A stretch of DNA of 64,000 bases from Candidatus Vesicomyidisocius sp. Agig_15_S12 (GTDB lineage Bacteria > Pseudomonadota > Gammaproteobacteria > PS1 > Pseudothioglobaceae), in contig CP072532.1 of assembly GCA_021730225.1 (NCBI GenBank), positions 393,230-457,229 on the forward strand, written 5' to 3'. The notes beneath the pieces are model-generated. The model did no database searches. It was not told where the DNA came from and was given only the letters and a program-made list of their open reading frames with translations. The first letter of the stretch is position 1. Each line of letters starts with the position of its first letter. This document shows, in pieces, positions 27,997 to 37,702 of the stretch. Made by a program: the position numbers and the translations under genes.

Positions 27997-28201
27997 ATTT
28001 ATTCTCAGTATTATTATTATTTTGGCATTGGTTGGTGGTGCTATAAAGTTTGTTGCAACTGAGGAAAGCTGGTCTTTAGTTATGAATAAAAGAGTTGCAC
28101 TTAGTAGTGTACAGAATGGTGCAATTGTAATTTATGAGTTTGTTGAGACGTTAATATCTGATGCTAATAAAATTAAAGTTGTTGATTCACCCCTAAAATA
28201 A
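27989..28201 (+). CDS. Small single-pass membrane protein of unknown function
   Basis: A 70-residue product: MIKFILSIIIILALVGGAIKF is one hydrophobic helix, followed by a mostly polar tail of about 48 residues. I do not recognise a family. ATG 27989 is preceded by TAAGGAG at 27978-27984 and overlaps the end of prlC by eight bases; an upstream in-frame ATG at 27959 lies within prlC and has no ribosome-binding site. Translational coupling to prlC suggests a real gene, perhaps a membrane-anchored helper. Confidence 0.6.
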   Translation: MIKFILSIIIILALVGGAIKFVATEESWSLVMNKRVALSSVQNGAIVIYEFVETLISDANKIKVVDSPLK

Positions 28202-28259
28202 TCAATATTTTAGGTAAGTTTTAGATTTCTGTTTTAGATGAAGGTTTGTATAAAAGGTA

Positions 28260-29501
28260 TTAAATTCTGCTTAATACAATTGAGCCATTAGTACCACCAA
28301 ATCCGAATGAATTAGAAATAGCATGGTTAATTGTCATTTCTCTTGCTTCATTAGCGCAATAATCTAAATCACAATTTGGATCTTGATTTATAATGTTAAT
28401 GGTTGGGGGTACTACTTGGTCTTGAATTGCGAGTGTGGTAAAGATAGCTTCAATACCACCAGAAGCACCTAATAAGTGTCCAGTCATTGATTTAGTTGAA
28501 CTTATTACAATATTATAAGCGTTCTGTTCTCTAAAGGCTAATTTAACAGCATCTGTTTCTGCTTGATCACCCACTAGTGTGGAAGTTCCATGTGCGTTAA
28601 TATAATTAATTTCATCAACATTAATGCCTGAGTTCTTCATAGCATTTTGCATGCATCTAGCCGCACCTTCGCCACCTTTTGAAGGTAGTGTTATATGATA
28701 AGCATCCCCACTCATGCCATAACCTGATACTTGTGCATAAATTTTTGCATCACGAGCCTTCGCGTGTTCAAACTCTTCCAGTACTATAACACCTGCACCA
28801 TCACCAAGCACAAAACCATCTCTGTCTTTATCCCATGGACGTGAAGCGCTTATTGGGTCATCATTACGAGTAGATAATGCACGTGCTGCAGCAAACCCCC
28901 CCAATCCACAATTGGTAGTTGACATTTCAGCACCTCCGGCAATCATCACGTCAGCATCATTATATTCAATTAAACGAGAAGCATTACCAATATTATGAGT
29001 ACCTGTAGTGCAAGCAGTAGTAATGGCAAAATTAGGTCCTTTTAAGCCATATTTAATAGAAAGATTGCCAGAAATCATATTGATAATTGAAGAAGGGACA
29101 AAAAAAGGTGAAATACGTCCTGCGCCTTTTTCTCTAAATAAATCTGCAGTTTTTTCAATCGTACCGAGCCCTCCAATACCAGCTCCAATAGCAACCCCAA
29201 TACGACAAGCATTTTTCTCAGTAACCTCAATACCACTGTCTTCAATAGCTTGAATACTAGCAGCCATACCATAGTGAATAAAGGTGTCCATTTTTTTAGC
29301 ATCTTTAGGTCTTAGATAGTCAGTGACTTCAAAATTTTTAACTGAGCCACCAAAGGTAACTGATTGACCTTTGGTATTAATATTAGTAAGCGAAGCAATA
29401 CCAGAGTAGCCTTTAAGGATATTATCCCAAGATTCGCTAACACTTAAACCAACTGGGCAAATTATACCCATACCTGTAATAACAACCCTTCTTTTACTCA
29501 T
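28260..29501 (-). CDS. fabF: 3-oxoacyl-[ACP] synthase II
   Basis: Condensing enzyme that elongates acyl-ACP with malonyl-ACP. The Cys-His-His triad is visible: nucleophile in TTACTTGTHNIG (about C164), NAHGTSTLVGD (about H304) and GHLLGASG (about H341). The 413 residues equal E. coli FabF, and KAS II signatures such as FGGTNGS close the protein. It follows acpP on the same strand after a 77-bp spacer filled by a strong hairpin. Confidence 0.97.
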   Translation of the reverse strand: MSKRRVVITGMGIICPVGLSVSESWDNILKGYSGIASLTNINTKGQSVTFGGSVKNFEVTDYLRPKDAKKMDTFIHYGMAASIQAIEDSGIEVTEKNACRIGVAIGAGIGGLGTIEKTADLFREKGAGRISPFFVPSSIINMISGNLSIKYGLKGPNFAITTACTTGTHNIGNASRLIEYNDADVMIAGGAEMSTTNCGLGGFAAARALSTRNDDPISASRPWDKDRDGFVLGDGAGVIVLEEFEHAKARDAKIYAQVSGYGMSGDAYHITLPSKGGEGAARCMQNAMKNSGINVDEINYINAHGTSTLVGDQAETDAVKLAFREQNAYNIVISSTKSMTGHLLGASGGIEAIFTTLAIQDQVVPPTINIINQDPNCDLDYCANEAREMTINHAISNSFGFGGTNGSIVLSRI

Positions 29502-29521
29502 ATTATTTTGTTGGAAAATAT

Positions 29522-29558
29522 AGTAAGGCGCTTATTTCAAAGAAATAAGCGCCTTACT
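29522..29558 (-). promoter_or_regulatory. 17-bp perfect hairpin between acpP and fabF
   Basis: Arms 29522-29538 and 29542-29558 pair perfectly around a 3-nt loop; the stem includes aaggcgcttatttc and is far more GC-rich than its surroundings. No T run follows on the minus strand, so it is more likely a partial terminator, an RNA-processing site or a 3' stabiliser for the abundant acpP mRNA. Confidence 0.6.
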
Positions 29559-29578
29559 TGTTAAGTTGATAAATAGAG

Positions 29579-29803
29579 TTACAAACTACTAACATAATCA
29601 ATTGCTTGTTGAACATTAGTAATATTTTCTGCTTGATCATCAGGAATTTCACATTCAAATTCATCTTCAAGAGACATGACTAATTCAACAGTATCTAAAG
29701 AATCTGCACCTAAATCATCAACAAAAGAGGCGTTGTTATCAACATCACCGCTTACATCTAATTGTTCAGCTACAACTTTTTTTACTCTTTGCTCAATACT
29801 CAT
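29579..29803 (-). CDS. acpP: Acyl carrier protein
   Basis: Carries growing acyl chains on phosphopantetheine. The attachment serine is in [12 protein letters not shown] (about Ser 36). The 74 residues, rich in acidic residues, are the standard size. The ribosome-binding site AAGGAAA lies upstream. FabF follows downstream; fabG and fabD are not adjacent here. Confidence 0.97.
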   Translation of the reverse strand: MSIEQRVKKVVAEQLDVSGDVDNNASFVDDLGADSLDTVELVMSLEDEFECEIPDDQAENITNVQQAIDYVSSL

Positions 29804-29911
29804 TTGTTATTTCCTTAACTATTTACAAAAAATTATTATTTTATCGTCAAAAAAGAAGTATACAAGACTAAATTATAAAATTTTTTATTAGAATGTTCTA
29901 TATAAATAATG

Positions 29912-30604
29912 CTAAATTTGATATCGAGTTTGATCTGGCACTCTTGCCTCTTTAAAGCCTAACCTTCTATATTCGCAAGCATCACAAATACCACAGGCTT
30001 TTCCATTTTTATCTGCTTGATAACAAGTTGTTGTAAGCATGTAATCAATACCTAAAGAAAGTCCTTTTTTGATAATTTGTGCTTTATTCAAATGAATTAG
30101 TGGAGTGTGAATGGTTAATTTTTGTCCTTCAATACCTTGTTTGGTAGCAAGATTAGCCATTATTTCGAATGCCTTAATATAAGATTCTCTACAATCAGGA
30201 TAACCTGAGTAATCTAGTTCATTAACACCAATAAATATATGTTGACAGTTTAATACTTCTGACCATGCTAGTGCATAAGATAGAAAAATAGTATTACGAG
30301 CAGGTACATAAGTAATTGGAATTTTATTACTTTGAGAGAATCTTGGTACGTCAATATTATCATTAGTTAGAGCAGATTTACTAAGGTCAGATAATGATAT
30401 TTTTACCACCCTGTGTTCTGAGGTGATAAAGATTTTAGCGATATTTTTAGCGGATTGCAACTCTGATTTTTGTTTTTGACCATAATCAAAACTCAGACTA
30501 TAGCATTCAAATTTTTGTGATTTAGCAATGGCTAAAGTAGTAGTGGAATCTAATCCACCAGATAAAAGAATCACTGCTTTGATTTTATGTTTATCATTAA
30601 GCAT
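29912..30604 (-). CDS. queC: 7-cyano-7-deazaguanine synthase
   Basis: Converts 7-carboxy-7-deazaguanine to preQ0 in queuosine synthesis. The PP-loop is LLSGGLDSTTT (about residues 13-23). The zinc-binding cysteines are at the C-terminus in CYQADKNGKACGICDAC. The 230 residues match the family. It overlaps the end of parE by eight bases, so it is the second gene of that transcript. No other queuosine gene is in the window. Confidence 0.95.
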   Translation of the reverse strand: MLNDKHKIKAVILLSGGLDSTTTLAIAKSQKFECYSLSFDYGQKQKSELQSAKNIAKIFITSEHRVVKISLSDLSKSALTNDNIDVPRFSQSNKIPITYVPARNTIFLSYALAWSEVLNCQHIFIGVNELDYSGYPDCRESYIKAFEIMANLATKQGIEGQKLTIHTPLIHLNKAQIIKKGLSLGIDYMLTTTCYQADKNGKACGICDACEYRRLGFKEARVPDQTRYQI

Positions 30605-32477
30605 TAGCTAAATTTCCATTCTCTTCCAACCACTTTCTTCGATCAGCTGCACGTTTTTTACTTAATAACATATCCATGGTTTTAAAAACATGTAACGGGT
30701 TATTTGATGTAAGTTGAATTAAATGTCTAGTATTGGATAGCATGGTAGTTTCTCTTAGTTGAGAAGGGTTCATTTCACCTAAACCTTTAAACCGTTGAAC
30801 TTGAATTTTAACATGCTTATTTTCGTTTTTTATCTTTCTAATAATGGCGTCTCGTTCATTATTATTAAGGGCGTAGTAAACTTGTTTTCTTGCATCTATA
30901 CGATATAAAGGTGGCATTGCAACAAAAATATGACCATCTTGAACAAGTTTTGGAAAATGTTTCACAAACAAAGTACAAATTAATGTAGCGATATGTGCAC
31001 CATCTGAATCTGCATCGGCAAGAATACAAATTTTACCATATCTTAAATTAGATAAATCTTCACTATTAGGTTCAAGACCAATTGCAATACTAATGTCATG
31101 AATCTCTTTACTAGCAAGTACTTGCTCAGAATCAATTTCCCAAGTATTTAAAATTTTACCGCGTAGTGGTAAAATAGCTTGGTATTCTTTATTTCTTGCT
31201 TGTTTAGCAGAACCACCTGCAGAATCACCTTCAACTAAAAATACTTCTGTTTGATTAAGATCAGTACTAATACAGTCTGATAATTTTCCAGGTAGGGTAG
31301 GACCACTAACTATTTTTTTACGAATAACTTTTTTGTTAGTTTTAAGTTTTATTTGTGCATTGATAATAGCTAGTTGAGCGATTTCTTTTGCAATACTAGT
31401 GTGTTGATTTAACCAAATACTAAAAGCGTCTTTAACTATATTCGCAACAAAACTAGCACATTCTCTAGAAGAAAGTCTTTTTTTAGTTTGTCCAGAAAAT
31501 TGTGGATCCATTATCTTAATAGATAACACATAAGAAATTTTTTGCCAAACGTCATCAGGAGTTAGTTTAATATTTTTTGGGATTAAATTTCTAAATTCGC
31601 AAAATTCTTTTAAAGCTTCGGTAAGTCCTGACCTTAACCCGTTAACATGTGTACCGCTAATTGTTGGGATAAGATTAACATAGCTTTCAGCTATAATATT
31701 AGTGTTATACTTTGTCCATACAATTGAACAATTAAGTTGTTGTTCGTTAGTTTTATAATTAACAACAAAAGGATTTATTGGTAGACAATCTAAGTCATCT
31801 AAAGACCTAGATAGATAATCCTTTAAGCCTTCCTTGTAAATCCATTTATCTTTCTTTTCGTTTATTTCATTATAAAAATTAATCTCTAAATTTGGACATA
31901 AAATTGCTTTAGAACGTAGATTATCATGTAGTTTAGTTGCGGAGAATTTAATTTTATCAAAAAATCGCGCATCAGGTTTAAATTTAATGATAGTTCCTGT
32001 GTTATGTTTACTCACCTTACGAATTACTTTAAGTTCTGTTTTCTTAGAACCATTGGAAAAAGTTATGTGATACTCTTTAGCGTCTCTTTTAATCCAAATT
32101 TCTACTAAAGTAGATAGGGCGTTAACCACTGAAATACCAACACCGTGCAATCCTCCTGAAAATTGGTATAAGTCATTTGAAAATTTTCCACCTGAATGAA
32201 GTTTTGTTAAGATTACCTCAACACCTGATTTACCTTCTTTAGGGTGAATATCTACAGGTATTCCTCGCCCATTATCCTCAACAGATAATGAATTATTTTT
32301 ATATAAAACAATGTTAATTTTTGAAGCATATCCTGCAATCGCCTCATCAACACTATTATCAATAACTTCTTGAGCAAGATGGTTTGGACATTCAGTTTCG
32401 GTGTACATGCCTGGATGTTTACGTACTGGTTCAAGACCTGTTAAAACTTCAATAGAGGAAGAGTCGTAGCTATTCAT
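30597..32477 (-). CDS. parE: DNA topoisomerase IV subunit B
   Basis: ATPase subunit that, with ParC, unlinks daughter chromosomes. The GHKL domain has EVIDNSVDEAIAGY (about residues 38-51), DNGRGIPVDIHP and GGLHGVGISVVNAL. The toprim domain has VEGDSAGGSAKQARN (about 413) and DADSDGAHI. The C-terminus has QRFKGLGEMNPSQLRETT. The 626 residues and close agreement with E. coli ParE, rather than the longer GyrB, settle the name. The ATG is 32477. It is followed by queC with overlap. Confidence 0.96.
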   Translation of the reverse strand: MNSYDSSSIEVLTGLEPVRKHPGMYTETECPNHLAQEVIDNSVDEAIAGYASKINIVLYKNNSLSVEDNGRGIPVDIHPKEGKSGVEVILTKLHSGGKFSNDLYQFSGGLHGVGISVVNALSTLVEIWIKRDAKEYHITFSNGSKKTELKVIRKVSKHNTGTIIKFKPDARFFDKIKFSATKLHDNLRSKAILCPNLEINFYNEINEKKDKWIYKEGLKDYLSRSLDDLDCLPINPFVVNYKTNEQQLNCSIVWTKYNTNIIAESYVNLIPTISGTHVNGLRSGLTEALKEFCEFRNLIPKNIKLTPDDVWQKISYVLSIKIMDPQFSGQTKKRLSSRECASFVANIVKDAFSIWLNQHTSIAKEIAQLAIINAQIKLKTNKKVIRKKIVSGPTLPGKLSDCISTDLNQTEVFLVEGDSAGGSAKQARNKEYQAILPLRGKILNTWEIDSEQVLASKEIHDISIAIGLEPNSEDLSNLRYGKICILADADSDGAHIATLICTLFVKHFPKLVQDGHIFVAMPPLYRIDARKQVYYALNNNERDAIIRKIKNENKHVKIQVQRFKGLGEMNPSQLRETTMLSNTRHLIQLTSNNPLHVFKTMDMLLSKKRAADRRKWLEENGNLANA

Positions 32478-32519
32478 ATGATTGAATATGAGAATTTGTC
32501 AATTATCATACCAAAAAAG

Positions 32520-32548
32520 CCTCGAAAAAACGAGGATTTTTTATTTTT
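32520..32548 (-). terminator. Bidirectional rho-independent terminator after the pentahaem cytochrome
   Basis: Stem cctcg/cgagg (32520-32524 and 32531-32535) with a 6-nt loop, followed by T runs on both strands. It sits 11 bases beyond the stop of the minus-strand cytochrome gene and separates it from parE. Confidence 0.75.
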
Positions 32549-32558
32549 TAACAAAAAA

Positions 32559-33800
32559 CTACTTAATAACTACGATAGCTTTTGCTATTTCTTTAGACTC
32601 TAACAAGTGCTTAGGTAATTTTGAGCTAAATTTATTTTTCATTGGCACTAATAGTAAATCATAATAAGCTTTTGCCGTAACTATAGAAACACTATTTGAT
32701 GGAATTTTATAATTTAATATGCGAGTTTCATTTGGTTTTAAACGAGTATCTCCTAAAATTTTGGTTGCTTTAGGCGGCGATGTTGGTTTGTTTTTATCAT
32801 TACCAATTATATACATAAACATAGCTTTTTTATCATCTATCATAGGATGAGTCTTTGAACTTTGCCACAAGATGTTATTATTGTAATCTTGTGCAATAAT
32901 AGTAATATAAAAATTTCTAAATGGCGCACCTGTTGGGAATTTATGAGGTAATAAGTTAGTTGCATTTACGCTAATATACAACATATTAGAAACCTTTTTA
33001 GCATTAATTGTCATGACCAGGCCTTTACTTACCATTTCAGCAGAATGTCCACCTATCATTGTATGATTACTAATACCTTTAATTACTGGCATATGACAAG
33101 TCTGACAAGTAGTAGAACCTCCTGCAGATATAATTTCTTTACCAGTTTGACAGAGTGGTACTTTTTTAGAATTATTACGTTGATTATGACAGCCTAGGCA
33201 TGCTTTAGAGGTTTTAAATAATCCTGGGTTATTTGCAACTCCACCCTTGCCAAATCTTTTATGTTTTTCATTAGTACCATTAGGACCTTGTATTTGATTA
33301 GATGAATATTTATAAGCTTTTATACCTAATTTTGCTTTATCATTTTGATTCTTTATTCTTTTGTATTTAATTAAAGAATGACAAGCAATACAATTAACTC
33401 CTTCAGAGAAGGAGTTTTTAGCATTAAGTTTTGTTTTTTTTTCTTTCGCTGCTGCAGGAGAGTGACATTCTAAACAAACTGGATATTTATCTTTATCCTT
33501 TCCTATTTTAATACCCTCAACTTTAGGACTACCTACAACCATACCATAAAAAAGACCATGAATAGGGTCTTTTAATGCTGTGCTTTTAGCATGCATTGAA
33601 TTTGTCCATTGTTTATAAATATCATAATGACATATACTACATTCTTTTGAAGATAAGTTATCAATGTTTGAATGTGAAATATTATCGATTTTATTAGAAG
33701 GCATTATAATATTAGTTTTTGAATTGACGAAAGATTGTAAATTTGCTTGTACTTGTAATCCTAAAAAAGATATTATTAATATAATTAATTTATGTTGCAT
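32559..33800 (-). CDS. Periplasmic pentahaem c-type cytochrome (cytochrome c554-like)
   Basis: A secreted 413-residue protein with signal peptide MQHKLIILIISFLGLQVQA. Five CxxCH haem sites are at about residues 54 (CSICH), 109 (CLECH), 137 (CIACH), 201 (CLGCH) and 232 (CQTCH). The first, in CSICHYDIYKQW followed by SMHA, matches the cytochrome c554/multihaem family pattern. The last 170 residues have no haem site and look like a beta-rich domain (FPTGAPFRNFYITI). The electron donor and acceptor cannot be told; such proteins work in nitrogen or sulfur compound oxidation or as electron shuttles. The ribosome-binding site AAAGGAA is present, and the gene stands alone with its own terminator. Confidence 0.85.
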   Translation of the reverse strand: MQHKLIILIISFLGLQVQANLQSFVNSKTNIIMPSNKIDNISHSNIDNLSSKECSICHYDIYKQWTNSMHAKSTALKDPIHGLFYGMVVGSPKVEGIKIGKDKDKYPVCLECHSPAAAKEKKTKLNAKNSFSEGVNCIACHSLIKYKRIKNQNDKAKLGIKAYKYSSNQIQGPNGTNEKHKRFGKGGVANNPGLFKTSKACLGCHNQRNNSKKVPLCQTGKEIISAGGSTTCQTCHMPVIKGISNHTMIGGHSAEMVSKGLVMTINAKKVSNMLYISVNATNLLPHKFPTGAPFRNFYITIIAQDYNNNILWQSSKTHPMIDDKKAMFMYIIGNDKNKPTSPPKATKILGDTRLKPNETRILNYKIPSNSVSIVTAKAYYDLLLVPMKNKFSSKLPKHLLESKEIAKAIVVIK

Positions 33801-33875
33801 TGATTCCTTTTTAAAATATTTTAGATAGAATTAATAATTTGAATTATTAAACTATGTTACCCTCTATTAGAAGAT

Positions 33876-33928
33876 TGCTCTATTATAAAAAAAGCCCCAT
33901 AAAACGGGGCTTTTTTTATAATAGAGCA
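33876..33928 (-). terminator. Long rho-independent terminator after groEL
   Basis: A perfect 23-bp stem (33876-33898 with 33906-33928) around a 7-nt loop. A GC core gcccc/ggggc is followed by a T7 run inside the outer AT part, symmetrical on both strands. It lies 10 bases after the groEL stop. Confidence 0.85.
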
Positions 33929-33937
33929 AAGTATGAT

Positions 33938-35593
<1,656 letters not shown>

Positions 35594-35881
35594 TTATTTA
35601 ATGACTGCGACAATATCGCTTTCTTTCATTATCAGTAGTTTTTTACCATCTACTTTAATTTCAGTACCAGCATATTGAGCAAACAATACTTTATCGCCGA
35701 TTGTTACGTCTAATGCAATGGTATCGCCATTGTCATTTTTTTTACCATTTCCTATTGCCACAACAACACCTTCTGAAGGCTTTTCAGTTGCTGAATCAGG
35801 AATAATTAAACCACTGGAAGTGGTTTTTTTTTCTTCTACTCTACGAACGACCACACGGTCGTGAAGGGGGCGAATATTCAT
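35594..35881 (-). CDS. groS: Co-chaperonin GroES
   Basis: Heptameric lid of GroEL. N-terminal [15 protein letters not shown] and the mobile loop with [11 protein letters not shown] (about residues 20-31) are typical; the 95 residues are standard. The ATG at 35881 has AGGAG upstream. An A9 run lies at 35824-35832 in codons for Lys-Lys before the mobile loop. It stands 66 bp after rpoH on the same strand; I see no clear sigma-32 promoter in that gap. Confidence 0.97.
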   Translation of the reverse strand: MNIRPLHDRVVVRRVEEKKTTSSGLIIPDSATEKPSEGVVVAIGNGKKNDNGDTIALDVTIGDKVLFAQYAGTEIKVDGKKLLIMKESDIVAVIK

Positions 35882-35947
35882 TTTTTCTCCTAGTTAATAA
35901 AATTATTTAAGCTTGATGCATAAGTTTAAATTTATCTCTCAAAGAGT

Positions 35948-36781
35948 TTACTCTTGTAAGTTTGATTTAAGCTTTTGCATAGCTTTAGCCTCAAGTTGAC
36001 GCACTCTTTCTTTTGAAATGCTATACTTGTCTGCTAAAGTATATAGGGTTGTTTTTTCTTCTTTCAAGTATCTGGATTGTAAAATATCCAAACTTCTTTC
36101 ATCTAGCGATGATAGAGCTTTATAAAGTCGTTGTTGTTGGGTTTTTTTTGAATCGTCTGTTAACAATAATTGTTCAGGTGTTTGGACGTTTTCATTGGTT
36201 AAATATTGTTCTGGTGCATGAGAATCCTCCTCATCAAACACCTCAAATGTGACATCACTAAATTGTAAGCGTGATTCCATTTCTAAAACATCTTTACGGC
36301 GTACACCTAAATCTTTTGCAATTTTATCTGCTTGTTCTTCGTTTAATGAATTATAAATATGTGCTTTAGCTTGTTTAAGTTTGAAAAACAGTTTACGCTG
36401 TGCTTTCGTTGTAGCAACTTTAACTATTTTCCAATTTTTGAAAATAAATTCATGAATCTCAGCACGAATCCAATACACTGCAAATGAGGCAAGACGTACA
36501 TTTCTATGGGGGTTAAAACGTTTAACTGCCTTCATTAATCCAATAGTACCTTCTTGTACAAGATCAGCCTGTTCAAGGCCATAACCTTTATAACTATGAG
36601 CAATAAAAGCTACAAAACGCATATGTGACAATACTAGTTTTCTAGCTGCGCTTAAATTATGGTTTTCATATAATTGAATTGCTAATTCATGTTCTTCCTC
36701 ACTGCTTAAAATAGGGGGGTATTTTTGAACCTCTAAACTTGAAGTTTTCTGAGTAGATGATAATGCAAATTCTTGATTCAT
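35948..36781 (-). CDS. rpoH: RNA polymerase heat-shock sigma factor (sigma-32)
   Basis: Directs transcription of heat-shock genes. Region 2 includes YGLEQADLVQEGTIGLMKAV, and the aromatic-rich FAVYWIRAEIHEF block follows. The RpoH box QRKLFFKLKQ (about residue 131) is the specific mark of sigma-32 rather than RpoD or RpoS. Region 4 ends with YSISKERVRQLEAKAM. The 277 residues are close to the 284 of E. coli. It lies between gmk and groESL on one strand, so its product and a main target set are neighbours. Confidence 0.97.
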   Translation of the reverse strand: MNQEFALSSTQKTSSLEVQKYPPILSSEEEHELAIQLYENHNLSAARKLVLSHMRFVAFIAHSYKGYGLEQADLVQEGTIGLMKAVKRFNPHRNVRLASFAVYWIRAEIHEFIFKNWKIVKVATTKAQRKLFFKLKQAKAHIYNSLNEEQADKIAKDLGVRRKDVLEMESRLQFSDVTFEVFDEEDSHAPEQYLTNENVQTPEQLLLTDDSKKTQQQRLYKALSSLDERSLDILQSRYLKEEKTTLYTLADKYSISKERVRQLEAKAMQKLKSNLQE

Positions 36782-36830
36782 TTTAATTAGATAACTACTA
36801 ATAAATATTAGTAAAGTTTGGTATTCTAGG

Positions 36831-37442
36831 TTATATTAATGTCTTAAGCAAATTTTGATATTTGTTTGATTGTTGTGCTAACGTCAGGCGTTCGGCTTGT
36901 ACAATAATTGATAGATTATTTAGAGCTATATCAAAGTTATCATTAATAACCAAATAATCAAATTCATTAAAGTGTTGCATCTCACTTACTGCATCATGCA
37001 TTCTTCTGTTAATGATGCCTTTATCATCTTGTCCTCTTTTAGTTAAACGTTCTTCTAATGCCACTTTAGAAGGCGGGAGAATAAAGATTCCGATTGAATG
37101 ACTAAAAGTTTGTTTAATCTGTCTAAAACCTTGCCAGTCAATCTCTAAAATAACATCAAATCCACTATTTAGTAAATCTTGAACTGATTGTTTTGCACTG
37201 CCATAATTATTATTAAATACTTGGGTAGATTCAATAAAATTGTTACTACTTTTCATTTTATTAAACTCGTCTTTAGAAACAAAAAAATAGTTTTTACCTT
37301 GTATTTCACCTGAACGTGGTTGTCTAGTAGTATGTGAAATTGAAACACATAAATTTTTAACTTTTTTAATGAGAGCTTTAACCAATGAAGTCTTTCCACA
37401 TCCTGAAGGGGCGGAAATAATGAATAGTATTCCATTATTCAT
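36831..37442 (-). CDS. gmk: Guanylate kinase
   Basis: Phosphorylates GMP to GDP. The P-loop is SAPSGCGKTSLV (residues about 9-20). SHTTRQPRSGEIQGKNYFF, the GMP-binding segment, and EIDWQGFRQI are diagnostic. The 203 residues match E. coli (207). It overlaps the end of yggX by four bases, so the two are translationally coupled. Confidence 0.97.
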   Translation of the reverse strand: MNNGILFIISAPSGCGKTSLVKALIKKVKNLCVSISHTTRQPRSGEIQGKNYFFVSKDEFNKMKSSNNFIESTQVFNNNYGSAKQSVQDLLNSGFDVILEIDWQGFRQIKQTFSHSIGIFILPPSKVALEERLTKRGQDDKGIINRRMHDAVSEMQHFNEFDYLVINDNFDIALNNLSIIVQAERLTLAQQSNKYQNLLKTLI

Positions 37443-37702
37443 GGAGTATAACCTTTTATATTATCTGCACCTTCTTTTGAGAAAAAAAATTTTTCCATTT
37501 GTTCTTTAAGATAATTCTGTGCATTTGAATCCATTAAATTTAAATTATTTTCATTGATTAACATAGTTTGATGTTCAAGCCAAAGTTTCCAGCCTTGTTT
37601 GGATATATTATTCAATATTCTTTGACCTAATTCTCCAGGATAAGGTGTTCTATCTAAAGCTTCAAGCTTTTGATTTAATTTAATACATTTTACAATATTC
37701 AT
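37439..37702 (-). CDS. yggX: YggX family Fe(II)-trafficking/oxidative damage protection protein
   Basis: Small cytosolic protein linked with protection of Fe-S enzymes from oxidation. Matches YggX by YPGELGQRILNNISKQGW (about residues 21-38), WLEHQTMLINENNLNLM and the C-terminal EGADNIKGYTP. The conserved N-terminal Cys is in VKCIKLNQ (residue 5). The 87 residues are standard. It overlaps murJ upstream and gmk downstream by four bases each. In other gammaproteobacteria it usually follows mutY, which is not here. Confidence 0.93.
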   Translation of the reverse strand: MNIVKCIKLNQKLEALDRTPYPGELGQRILNNISKQGWKLWLEHQTMLINENNLNLMDSNAQNYLKEQMEKFFFSKEGADNIKGYTP

